Assembly (NCBI GenBank): GCA_021817705.1
Contig: JAKAGB010000002.1
Span: 1-42,758 of the forward strand
Source of the DNA: a bacterium
Lineage (GTDB): Bacteria > Patescibacteriota > Minisyncoccia > Phycocordibacterales > Phycocordibacteraceae
Reading direction: 5' to 3'
Length of the DNA stretch: 42,758 bases
Below are positions 19,569 to 26,444 of this stretch, piece after piece. Positions within the stretch are counted from its first letter, which is position 1. Each line of letters begins with the position of its first letter. A program made the translations under genes and the position numbers. The notes below the pieces were generated by a model that was given only the letters and a program-made list of their open reading frames with translations, ran no database searches and was not told the origin of the DNA.

Positions 19569-21470
19569 TTATGCGAGCACCGCTTTGATGCGCCGCACGC
19601 CCGCGGATGATGCTTCTTCCTTCTGAATCTTGAAATGCTTACCGCCTTCGCCGAGCTCGCTCGTGTTGGCGACGTGCGGGCCGCCGCAGAATTCTATCGA
19701 GAACGCTTCGGCGAATTTCGGGTCTTCTTTGCTCGCGCCCTTCGGCCCCACCGAATACACCGAGACGCGCTCGGGGTATTTCGCGCCAAACTCGTGCTCG
19801 GCACCGAGCTTCTCGGCCTCTTCGAGCGCCATTTCCGTGCGCGTTACCGGCAGCGCTTCTGCAATCTTTTCGTTCACGATTTTCTCGACGGCGGCTTTCT
19901 GTTCGTCGGTCATCTTTGCGCCGTAATTGAAGTCGATGCGCAGGCGTTCGGCGGTGATGTTGCTGCCGCGCTGGTGCACTTCTTTGCCAAGCACATTCTG
20001 GAGCGCTTTAAGGAGCAGGTGGTGCGCGGTGTGGTACTTGATGGTCGCCGCCTGGTGGTCGGCGAGCCCGCCTGCGAATTTCTGTGCGGCTCCCGCGCGC
20101 GATTCTTCCTGATGCTTTTTCATTTTTTCGCGCACGGAGACGAGGTCAATCGAGACGCCGCGCTCCTTGGCTATTTCTTCGGTCAGCTCTATCGGGAAAC
20201 CATACGTGGTGAACAAAACGAACGCGTCGATGTTCTCCCCCATCTTTTCGAGTTCGCGCATGCCGTTTGAAAGCGTTTTCCTGAACTGCGATTCTTCTTT
20301 GGCGAGCTCGTCGCGGATGAAATCATGATTCTCTTTTACGAACGGGTACTGCTCCGCGTACGCAGCGCCGTAGCCGTCGGCGACCTCTGCCAAGACCGCG
20401 TCTTTTATGCCGAGCTTGTCTGCCTCGCGGATGCTGCGGCGGACGAGACGGCGCAAAACGTAGCCCTGCTCGGAGTTGCCCGGCACGATGCCGCTTGCGA
20501 GCATGAAGCTCGCTGCGCGCATGTGGTCGAGGATGATGCGGAATGACACGGTACTCGCCGAGTCGTCGCCATATTTTTTTCCTGAACGTGTTTCGAGCAC
20601 GGCGCGCGCTGCGTCGAACGCGTCGATGAGGAAGACATCCGGGTTGCCGCGCGTGGCAGCGGCAAGGCGTTCGAGCCCGCCGCCGAAGTCGACGTTCTTC
20701 TTCGGCAGCTCTTTGAACGAGCCATCCGCATCCTTTATGAACTGCATGAAGACCGAGTTCCCGATCTCGACGAATCGACCGCAGTCGCAGTTCGGGTGGC
20801 ACTCGGCACCGAACCGCGGGTCATGCGGCAGACCGAAGTCGTAAAAGACTTCCGAGTCGGGGCCGCCGATTTCTCCCGCCGGCATTTTGCTCGGCGTGCC
20901 CGCGCGGCTCCACCAGTTTTTCTTCGCGCCGTACGCGAAGATGCGGCCGCCCTGCATGCCGCGCTTGCCGCCCTCTTCTTCGGTGCCGAGCGACACGAAC
21001 TTCGCTTCGATGCCTTTCTCGGCGAACAGCTTCTGCCAAAGCGCAACGGCTTCCGTGTCGGCCGCCATGCCGCTTTCTTCATCGCCCGCAAATGTGGTGA
21101 CGAAAAGTCTTTCTGCGGCGAGGCCAAGGCCGTGTTCGGCGTCGGTCAAGAATTCGAAGAACCACGGCAGCTGCTCTTCCTTGAAATAGTCGCCGAGGCT
21201 CCAGTTGCCAAGCATCTCAAAAAACGTGGTGTGGCGGTTGTCGCCCACTTCCTCGATATCTTCGGCGCGGAAGCTCATCTGCGAATCCGCGAGGCGCGTG
21301 CCTGCAGGGTGTTCCTGCCCCATAAGGTACGGGACCAAGGGCTGCATGCCTGAGCTCGTGAAGAGCGTGGTGGAGTCGTTCTCCGGCACGATGGGTGCGC
21401 TCGGAATGATCGCGTGCCCGCGCTTCTTAAAAAATTCCAAGTAGCGACTGCGCACTTCTGCAACGTTCAT
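19569..21470 (-). CDS. alaS: Alanine--tRNA ligase, short form
   Basis: RSRYLEFFKKRGH, HTAHHLL and CGGPHVANTSELG editing motifs; ends directly after the editing domain. Confidence 0.93.
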   Translation of the reverse strand: MNVAEVRSRYLEFFKKRGHAIIPSAPIVPENDSTTLFTSSGMQPLVPYLMGQEHPAGTRLADSQMSFRAEDIEEVGDNRHTTFFEMLGNWSLGDYFKEEQLPWFFEFLTDAEHGLGLAAERLFVTTFAGDEESGMAADTEAVALWQKLFAEKGIEAKFVSLGTEEEGGKRGMQGGRIFAYGAKKNWWSRAGTPSKMPAGEIGGPDSEVFYDFGLPHDPRFGAECHPNCDCGRFVEIGNSVFMQFIKDADGSFKELPKKNVDFGGGLERLAAATRGNPDVFLIDAFDAARAVLETRSGKKYGDDSASTVSFRIILDHMRAASFMLASGIVPGNSEQGYVLRRLVRRSIREADKLGIKDAVLAEVADGYGAAYAEQYPFVKENHDFIRDELAKEESQFRKTLSNGMRELEKMGENIDAFVLFTTYGFPIELTEEIAKERGVSIDLVSVREKMKKHQEESRAGAAQKFAGGLADHQAATIKYHTAHHLLLKALQNVLGKEVHQRGSNITAERLRIDFNYGAKMTDEQKAAVEKIVNEKIAEALPVTRTEMALEEAEKLGAEHEFGAKYPERVSVYSVGPKGASKEDPKFAEAFSIEFCGGPHVANTSELGEGGKHFKIQKEEASSAGVRRIKAVLA

Positions 21471-21485
21471 ATGCCCAAATTAGCA

Positions 21486-21515
21486 TAAAAAGAAAGGAGC
21501 CGCGCGTGCGGCTCC
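21486..21515 (-). terminator. Terminator of 21531..21932
   Basis: GGAGCCGC-acgc-GCGGCTCC then TTTCTTTTT on the minus strand. Confidence 0.85.
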
Positions 21516-21530
21516 GATTGGGTTACAGTT

Positions 21531-21932
21531 TTACCTGTTCGCTCTCACCACCTTATCGGCGACTGCGTTCATGAGTTTGAAGGCGCGCTTGATGGAGGCC
21601 TCATCCTTAAGAGACGCAGGCATGGGGTCAGGGTTCCTGCTGGTAGGCCAGCTGATCGAAACCCGCTTGGTGTACTTACTGCGCTCGGCATAAATAATCA
21701 TGCCCTCAAAGCTGTCGTGACACGTCACGGTCAGGCTTTCCTCGAAGTCCTGAGGAATGTTACGGAACTTGTAATCCAGGTAGACCGTATATCCCCGCCA
21801 GCGCAAAATGGTCGCCGGGAAGTCTTTCTTCCATCGGTGCTCAATCAGATCAGTTCCATCGGGAGTCTTCGGAAGCTTGAGGCCAGCGAGCGTGGCTTGC
21901 GCTTTGCGCAACAAAGAACTTGCGCTAATCAT
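21531..21932 (-). CDS. Hypothetical protein, 133 aa
   Basis: ORF with SD AAGGAGAG, promoter and terminator. Confidence 0.75.
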   Translation of the reverse strand: MISASSLLRKAQATLAGLKLPKTPDGTDLIEHRWKKDFPATILRWRGYTVYLDYKFRNIPQDFEESLTVTCHDSFEGMIIYAERSKYTKRVSISWPTSRNPDPMPASLKDEASIKRAFKLMNAVADKVVRANR

Positions 21933-21994
21933 TGCACTCTCCTTCGCGAGTCGGTAGGACGGGAAATCCGGCCTTCAATCCCAACTCATATGAT

Positions 21995-22022
21995 ACGATA
22001 TCATATCTATTCGGTCTGTCAA
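21995..22022 (-). promoter_or_regulatory. Promoter for 21531..21932 with overlapping palindrome
   Basis: TTGACA-N16-TATCGT; palindrome ATATGATA-CGA-TATCATAT at 21988..22006. Confidence 0.7.
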
Positions 22023-22034
22023 GCGCCGCGGTTC

Positions 22035-22610
22035 CTACTTCCCTGCGCTGCCGAGTGCAGCGATGCGGCGGAACCAGCGCGCGTGGGTTTTTGCCGAGGC
22101 GCGTTCGGAGGGGCCGAAGACGGTGGCACGTGCGCGGATGCCCGCGAAGCCGAGTATAGAAAGCGAAAGGTGCGCCGTGGGCGAACCATACATGAGGCGC
22201 AAAAGCCACGGCGCGGTGTTTGCGGTGGAGATGATGCGTGCCGTGCGCCCGCGCAAGAGTTTCTTCCAGGTAAGCCCGTGCGGCGCGAAGTTAAATGCAT
22301 AGTGTGGCAGCCACGCGCGGTCGAACAGGCCTTTGAGTGCGGCGGGCATCGCGCACCACCAGATGGGATACACGAACACGATGTGTTCTGCCCAACGCAC
22401 GTTTTCTTGGAAGTCGTGCAGATCCGGCTCGAGCTCCTGGATGGACTTGTACCCCTCGTGGAGGATGGGATCGAAATGCATCTCACCCACGTTCATGCGA
22501 CGCACCTCGTGGCCGGCCGCGCGTGCGGCGGCTTCGTATGCGTCGGCATGCGCTCCCGAAAGCGTTGCGGCGTCGGTGTGACCGAGGAAAATAAGTATTT
22601 TCTTACTCAC
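22035..22610 (-). CDS. NAD(P)H-dependent oxidoreductase, flavodoxin-like fold (KefF/YwrO-like)
   Basis: SKKILIFLGHTDA...IVFVYPIWWCAMPAALKGLFDRAWLPHYAFNF; GTG start overlapping the upstream TGA. Confidence 0.8.
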   Translation of the reverse strand: MSKKILIFLGHTDAATLSGAHADAYEAAARAAGHEVRRMNVGEMHFDPILHEGYKSIQELEPDLHDFQENVRWAEHIVFVYPIWWCAMPAALKGLFDRAWLPHYAFNFAPHGLTWKKLLRGRTARIISTANTAPWLLRLMYGSPTAHLSLSILGFAGIRARATVFGPSERASAKTHARWFRRIAALGSAGK

Positions 22611-23119
22611 GGCAGTTTCGGCTCCGGCGGAGTCGTGAGGAATCGCGCGTAGCGCAGGAGACCGTAGAAGATTGCCGCCGCCACCACATAGAGCGCGACG
22701 GCCGCGCCGAAGGAGCCGGCGGGCAATCGGCCGAGCGTGAGGTAGCCAAGGAACCACCAGCCGGTGAACACGAGCGCTGAGCCGAGCGCGAACGAGATGC
22801 GCTCACGCGAGAGCGCCCACGACGCGTAGATGATGAGCACCGAGAGTGCGATGAGAAGCCAGTAGCTGCCGGTAAGAGCCGGCTGCACGACCGCTTGTGC
22901 GCGGTACGCTTCGACCACTAGGCCGAACGACGCGAGCAGTACGAGCAGCATGCCGAACTTGAGACCGCGCGCGAGATGCGAAAGATGCGCACGCTCGGCG
23001 CGGTCTATGTGGCCGTCACGCAGTGCGTGCATGTACGATACTTCGCCGAGTACGGCGCTCGCTGCGCCGAACAAGGCGCCCACGGCCTGGAAGAAGATGA
23101 GTACGGCGACGACGTTCAT
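22607..23119 (-). CDS. Multi-pass membrane protein
   Basis: ORF with several hydrophobic helices, in an operon with neighbours. Confidence 0.7.
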   Translation of the reverse strand: MNVVAVLIFFQAVGALFGAASAVLGEVSYMHALRDGHIDRAERAHLSHLARGLKFGMLLVLLASFGLVVEAYRAQAVVQPALTGSYWLLIALSVLIIYASWALSRERISFALGSALVFTGWWFLGYLTLGRLPAGSFGAAVALYVVAAAIFYGLLRYARFLTTPPEPKLP

Positions 23120-23349
23120 GGCTGCATAAGCAAGGGTGCCAGCTCCGCGCGATACTTCTTCATGACCTCGAGCGCGGCTTTCGTTTCGCTCTCGCCGCCT
23201 TTCTTCCGGCGTTCTATCTCCTCGCCGATTTTCTTGAAGAGCTCAGGGTTCTTTTCGACGAGCTTCGTGAAAAGCTCGCGCTGCGACGCAGGAACGTCTT
23301 TGAGTTTCCATTTGGCGTACTGGCCGAGCAAAAAGCTTTGGAAGGACAT
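23116..23349 (-). CDS. Hypothetical protein, 77 aa
   Basis: ORF overlapping the downstream gene by 4 nt. Confidence 0.65.
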   Translation of the reverse strand: MSFQSFLLGQYAKWKLKDVPASQRELFTKLVEKNPELFKKIGEEIERRKKGGESETKAALEVMKKYRAELAPLLMQP

Positions 23350-23352
23350 GGG

Positions 23353-23769
23353 TTAGTGCAGGTGAGGATGAAGTAAAAGACCGCGCACGGTGCGTGTTGT
23401 TGAATACAGTGCGAGGAGCGAGATGAGCGCGAGTACTTCTATGAACGCGAACGAGAAATCCGTGAATGGTATTCCGGACTGGAAGTTGTGTACTGCCGCG
23501 ATGCCGAAGAGGAGCGCGCCCAAGGCGGCGAGCGCGGTGTTTACGAAATGAATCCACACCTGCGCGGGACTCGTGATGCCCGCGGCCACCGCAAGGATGA
23601 TGGCCGCGACGACGGCACCGGCAGGCGAAAGCGGAAGCGCGACGCCAAGCGATGCGGCGATGACGAGGAGCAGCGCGCCGATGAGGAACAGCGCGCGGGC
23701 TTCGTCGCCGTGGTAATGCGGAATCGGATGGCGGCGCATGGCGGAGTCGCGGCTCTCTTCGTAGGTCAT
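23353..23769 (-). CDS. Membrane protein, unknown function
   Basis: ORF with TATAAT-N6-ATG and hydrophobic helices. Confidence 0.7.
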   Translation of the reverse strand: MTYEESRDSAMRRHPIPHYHGDEARALFLIGALLLVIAASLGVALPLSPAGAVVAAIILAVAAGITSPAQVWIHFVNTALAALGALLFGIAAVHNFQSGIPFTDFSFAFIEVLALISLLALYSTTRTVRGLLLHPHLH

Positions 23770-23785
23770 GTCGTTATTATACACC

Positions 23786-23808
23786 CGCGCGCCGCGAAGC
23801 GGCGCGCG
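23786..23808. repeat. GC palindrome with 3-nt spacer, 4 nt from a -10 box
   Basis: CGCGCGCCGC GAA GCGGCGCGCG. Confidence 0.85.
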
Positions 23809-23824
23809 AAAGGTGAAAAGTAAT

Positions 23825-23849
23825 CCCGCGCGAGCGAAGCTCGCGCGGG
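23825..23849. repeat. GC palindrome with 3-nt spacer, downstream of 23856..24278
   Basis: CCCGCGCGAGC GAA GCTCGCGCGGG. Confidence 0.85.
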
Positions 23850-23855
23850 TGTTGT

Positions 23856-24278
23856 TTAGGAACGTACTTCCGGGTCTTTCAGGAAGAGCGGCAACTCGGT
23901 TACGAATTGGCTGCGCTCTGCACAATAATGTCGCACCAAGGCCGCAACAGCGAAACGCATTATCTCCTTACTATATGGCACGCTGGGGTTTGTTACGTCC
24001 AGGACTGCATGCGCTGTACCGAATTCCGGCCATGTCTTCACAATGGCTTCGAAGTCGCACGAGGCGCCTGAGTACACGTATCCACTCTCGGGTTCTCCCA
24101 GATACCCAATGATGGATGATTGTCGGATGGTTCCGAGGAGCAAGTTGTCGAGTTCCAGACGGTTTTGCTCTCGTTCACTATCGTTCCCCAATCTGAGACG
24201 CCTGATCTCCCTACACCCAAAAAGCGCATGGATTTCGAAATGCGTCGCTCGTTGATGCGATTCAATCTGTGCGGGCAT
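23856..24278 (-). CDS. SpeD-like protein lacking the canonical catalytic residues
   Basis: LFGCREIRRL..., SGYVYSGASCDFEAIVKTWPEFGTAHAVLDVTNP aligns by eye to 24323..24754; SD AAGGAGG. Confidence 0.65.
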   Translation of the reverse strand: MPAQIESHQRATHFEIHALFGCREIRRLRLGNDSEREQNRLELDNLLLGTIRQSSIIGYLGEPESGYVYSGASCDFEAIVKTWPEFGTAHAVLDVTNPSVPYSKEIMRFAVAALVRHYCAERSQFVTELPLFLKDPEVRS

Positions 24279-24305
24279 CTCGCCCTCCTTTTCTGATCCG
24301 CGCGC

Positions 24306-24334
24306 ACTCTAGCACTCGGCGCTTAGCCTTTCAA
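24306..24334 (-). promoter_or_regulatory. Promoter for 23856..24278, embedded in the 3' end of the upstream SpeD-like gene
   Basis: TTGAAA-N17-TAGAGT on the minus strand. Confidence 0.7.
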
Positions 24335-24754
24335 TGCAAGATGCGCCGGTTCGGCGACCACCGGCTTCTTCGATTTGAAGAATTTCTGCACGCCGGCAAA
24401 AAACTTCGTGACCTTCGCGTCGTTCACGTGCGTGATGTTGCAGAGGTGTGTGTTCACGATTGCCGAACCGTATTCCGGCCAGGTGTGGACGTCGATGGCG
24501 CTCTCGCCTATCCAGGCAAGGTACGTGTAGCCGTGTTTGGCTTCATCGCTGTAGCGTTCGACCGAAGAGCCGAACAAGGTGAGCCCGGCCGCACGCACGA
24601 GGTCGTCGATGGCCGTACGCATCTCGGCCAGATGTTCGCCGGTGCCTACCTCGAGCCGGTCGGCGCGTTTGCACGAATAAAACGCCGCAGGACGGATGAT
24701 GCTCTCGGGCATTCCGGTGAACTCAGCCGAAGTTCCGTGCTTTTTCGTTTTCAT
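24323..24754 (-). CDS. S-adenosylmethionine decarboxylase (SpeD) family, pyruvoyl-type
   Basis: FYSCKRADRL, GESAIDVHTWPEYGSAIVNTHLC retains the Glu-Ser cleavage site, downstream His and Cys at family spacing. Confidence 0.75.
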   Translation of the reverse strand: MKTKKHGTSAEFTGMPESIIRPAAFYSCKRADRLEVGTGEHLAEMRTAIDDLVRAAGLTLFGSSVERYSDEAKHGYTYLAWIGESAIDVHTWPEYGSAIVNTHLCNITHVNDAKVTKFFAGVQKFFKSKKPVVAEPAHLALKG

Positions 24755-24931
24755 TTCTCGTAATGGATAACCGCAGTGATTCGGGGGTTGGTAAGGGAGC
24801 GTGAGCACGCGCGGGCGTGCTCGGCATAACGAACCGACTGCCTTTAAGGAGAGTCCGACGGGGCATTGGCCGCAGTATGCAGCCAAGAGGCCGTCAAATG
24901 CAATACCTTTTGGCTCCCCGAACGCCGAATG

Positions 24932-24940
24932 TGTGGATAA
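24932..24940 (-). promoter_or_regulatory. Perfect consensus DnaA-box sequence TTATCCACA (single copy)
   Basis: tgtggataa on the plus strand in a ~300-nt intergenic region. Confidence 0.35.
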
Positions 24941-25056
24941 AGCGCCAAGGTCGTGGTCGAGTGCGGTATCCCCCGCCCCGTCCGAAATGCGTTGCGCGAA
25001 GCCGTGTGGCAGGTATACTGAGGGGCGTTACATCGCTAAAACACATAAACGTAACT

Positions 25057-25314
25057 ATGCCAAGGAAAGCCAACCCCGCACTCCTGAAGCCGATGACGCT
25101 GTCGCCCGAACTCGAGGCGGTGGTGGGCAAGGGACCTATGTCCCGCGGAGAGGTCGTAAAGAAGATCTGGGAGTACATCAAGAAGAACAACCTTCAGAAT
25201 CCTAAGAACAAGCGCAACATCCTCGCGGACGAGAAGCTGAAGGTCATCTTCGGCGGTAAGGGCGAGGTGACGATGTTCGAGATGACGAAGCTCGTCTCGA
25301 AGCATCTCTCCTAA
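25057..25314 (+). CDS. SWIB/MDM2-domain protein
   Basis: LSPELEAVVGKGPMSRGEVVKKIWEYIKKNNLQNPKNKRNILADEKLKVIFG. Confidence 0.85.
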   Translation: MPRKANPALLKPMTLSPELEAVVGKGPMSRGEVVKKIWEYIKKNNLQNPKNKRNILADEKLKVIFGGKGEVTMFEMTKLVSKHLS

Positions 25315-25333
25315 GCTCGGTTCCCTTTTTTTG

Positions 25334-25362
25334 ACAAGCGCCCGCCTCTGGCGGGCGCTTGT
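25334..25362. repeat. GC palindrome with 3-nt spacer, 2 nt from a -10 box
   Basis: ACAAGCGCCCGCC TCT GGCGGGCGCTTGT. Confidence 0.85.
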
Positions 25363-25378
25363 GCTATCCTAGGCGCAT

Positions 25379-25630
25379 ATGGGACTCGGAGAACGTATCG
25401 AACGCGTGAAGGCCGGTGGGTTCGAGGCGAGAGCGCCCGGGGATTGGCGCGAGAGTGGGGACGAGCGTATCCAGAATCTGCGTACGCATATGGAAGGCAT
25501 ACGTGCGCACATAGCTTCGGGCAACGGCACCAAGGAGGATTACGATGCCATTAGCCGCTTCCTGCCGCTCTTCAACGATGCGCTGCGCGAGAATGGCTTC
25601 GCGCCGCTCGACTCCATCGATGAGCTATGA
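25379..25630 (+). CDS. Hypothetical protein, 83 aa
   Basis: ORF preceded by TATCCT-N8-ATG. Confidence 0.65.
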   Translation: MGLGERIERVKAGGFEARAPGDWRESGDERIQNLRTHMEGIRAHIASGNGTKEDYDAISRFLPLFNDALRENGFAPLDSIDEL

Positions 25631-25633
25631 GAT

Positions 25634-25662
25634 CGTTCAGCGCCCCGAAGGGGCGCTGAACG
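25634..25662. repeat. GC palindrome with 3-nt spacer
   Basis: CGTTCAGCGCCCC GAA GGGGCGCTGAACG. Confidence 0.85.
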
Positions 25663-25690
25663 CGTCCGTGTGCTATATTCTCCCCACACC

Positions 25691-25815
25691 GGGCCCTTAG
25701 CTCATTTGGTAAGCCGAGCCGATTCAGAAACCAGCTCGGCTTTCTTGACTGCGCTCGCTCAGGAAAGAATGAGAAGACTCACTCTTTCCTTCGTTCACTT
25801 GTCAGTAGAGCGCAT
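25691..25815 (+). pseudogene. Truncated tRNA-Ala 5' half interrupted by a hairpin-rich insert
   Basis: 25691..25711 identical to 25856..25876; GTAGAGCGCAT resumes at about 25805 after ~93 nt; no anticodon or T arm follows. Confidence 0.7.
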
Positions 25816-25855
25816 GATTGAGCGGTTTGTGTGCTAAGCTCTTACAATAGATTTT

Positions 25856-25928
25856 GGGCCCTTAGCTCATTTGGTAGAGCGCATCCATGGCATGGATGAG
25901 GTGAGGGGTTCGATCCCCCTAGGGTCCA
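25856..25928 (+). tRNA. tRNA-Ala (anticodon GGC)
   Basis: Acceptor GGGCCCT/AGGGTCC, D-arm GCTC..GAGC, anticodon arm CATCC-ATGGCAT-GGATG, T-loop TTCGATC. Confidence 0.93.
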
Positions 25929-26378
25929 CTACGATCGTTTTTTCAACGCCTCAAGGTCGGAGAGCACGCGGCGTATGTCTTCCGTGAGCGTCTCGAGCGT
26001 CTGCATCTGGCGGCGCTTGCGCTCCGCTTCGGCGCGCTCCTCGTGCTGGTCCTCTTCCGAGAGCTCCTCGACATCTTCCTGAATCTCATCGACGTCGCCC
26101 TGGATTTCGTCGACGTCTTCCTGAATCTCGTCGATGTCGGCCTCCACCTCGCGCAGGCTCGTCGTGTGCCGGTTCACGGTCATCTGAATGAAAATGGCGA
26201 GGTAGATGGCTTCAAGCGAGACGACTGTGGTGAGGATGAGGAACATGAGATCCCACGTGAGGATTCCCGCGAACGACAGCGCAAAAAAGAGGATGAAGAG
26301 CACGGTATGGAGCGCGAGCGACGACGTGGAGCCTATCCATGTCGTGATGCGTTCTACCGGATGCGAGCGCTCTCTCAT
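25929..26378 (-). CDS. DUF1003-like membrane protein with acidic heptad-repeat coiled coil
   Basis: Two TM helices then DIDEIQEDVDEIQGDVDEIQEDVEEL. Confidence 0.7.
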   Translation of the reverse strand: MRERSHPVERITTWIGSTSSLALHTVLFILFFALSFAGILTWDLMFLILTTVVSLEAIYLAIFIQMTVNRHTTSLREVEADIDEIQEDVDEIQGDVDEIQEDVEELSEEDQHEERAEAERKRRQMQTLETLTEDIRRVLSDLEALKKRS

Positions 26379-26416
26379 GCGTGCAGTGTGGCACAGACAC
26401 GCTGCGGCAGGCAAGA

Positions 26417-26441
26417 GCGCGCGCCGCGAAGCGGCGCGCGC
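26417..26441. repeat. GC palindrome with 3-nt spacer
   Basis: GCGCGCGCCGC GAA GCGGCGCGCGC. Confidence 0.85.
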
Positions 26442-26444
26442 ATC

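Noticed and set aside
24234-24763. N-terminal extension of the SpeD-like protein up to 24886
   Set aside because: The extension (MAAYCGQCPVGLSL...) runs through a hairpin and is not SpeD-like; MKTKKHGTSAEF at 24754 fits better.
24932-24940. Origin of replication at the DnaA box
   Set aside because: Only one perfect box, no dnaA/dnaN nearby, and no sustained strand switch in gene orientation.
24780-25030. RNase P RNA or tmRNA in the 24.8-25.0 kb gap
   Set aside because: GGAGAGTCCGAC loosely resembles the RNase P P4 region, but the segment is short and lacks the matching downstream conserved parts. No tRNA-like domain for tmRNA was found.
25691-25855. Functional intron-containing tRNA
   Set aside because: Removing the insert restores a D-arm but no anticodon arm or T arm follows, and the insert is too small for a group I or group II intron.
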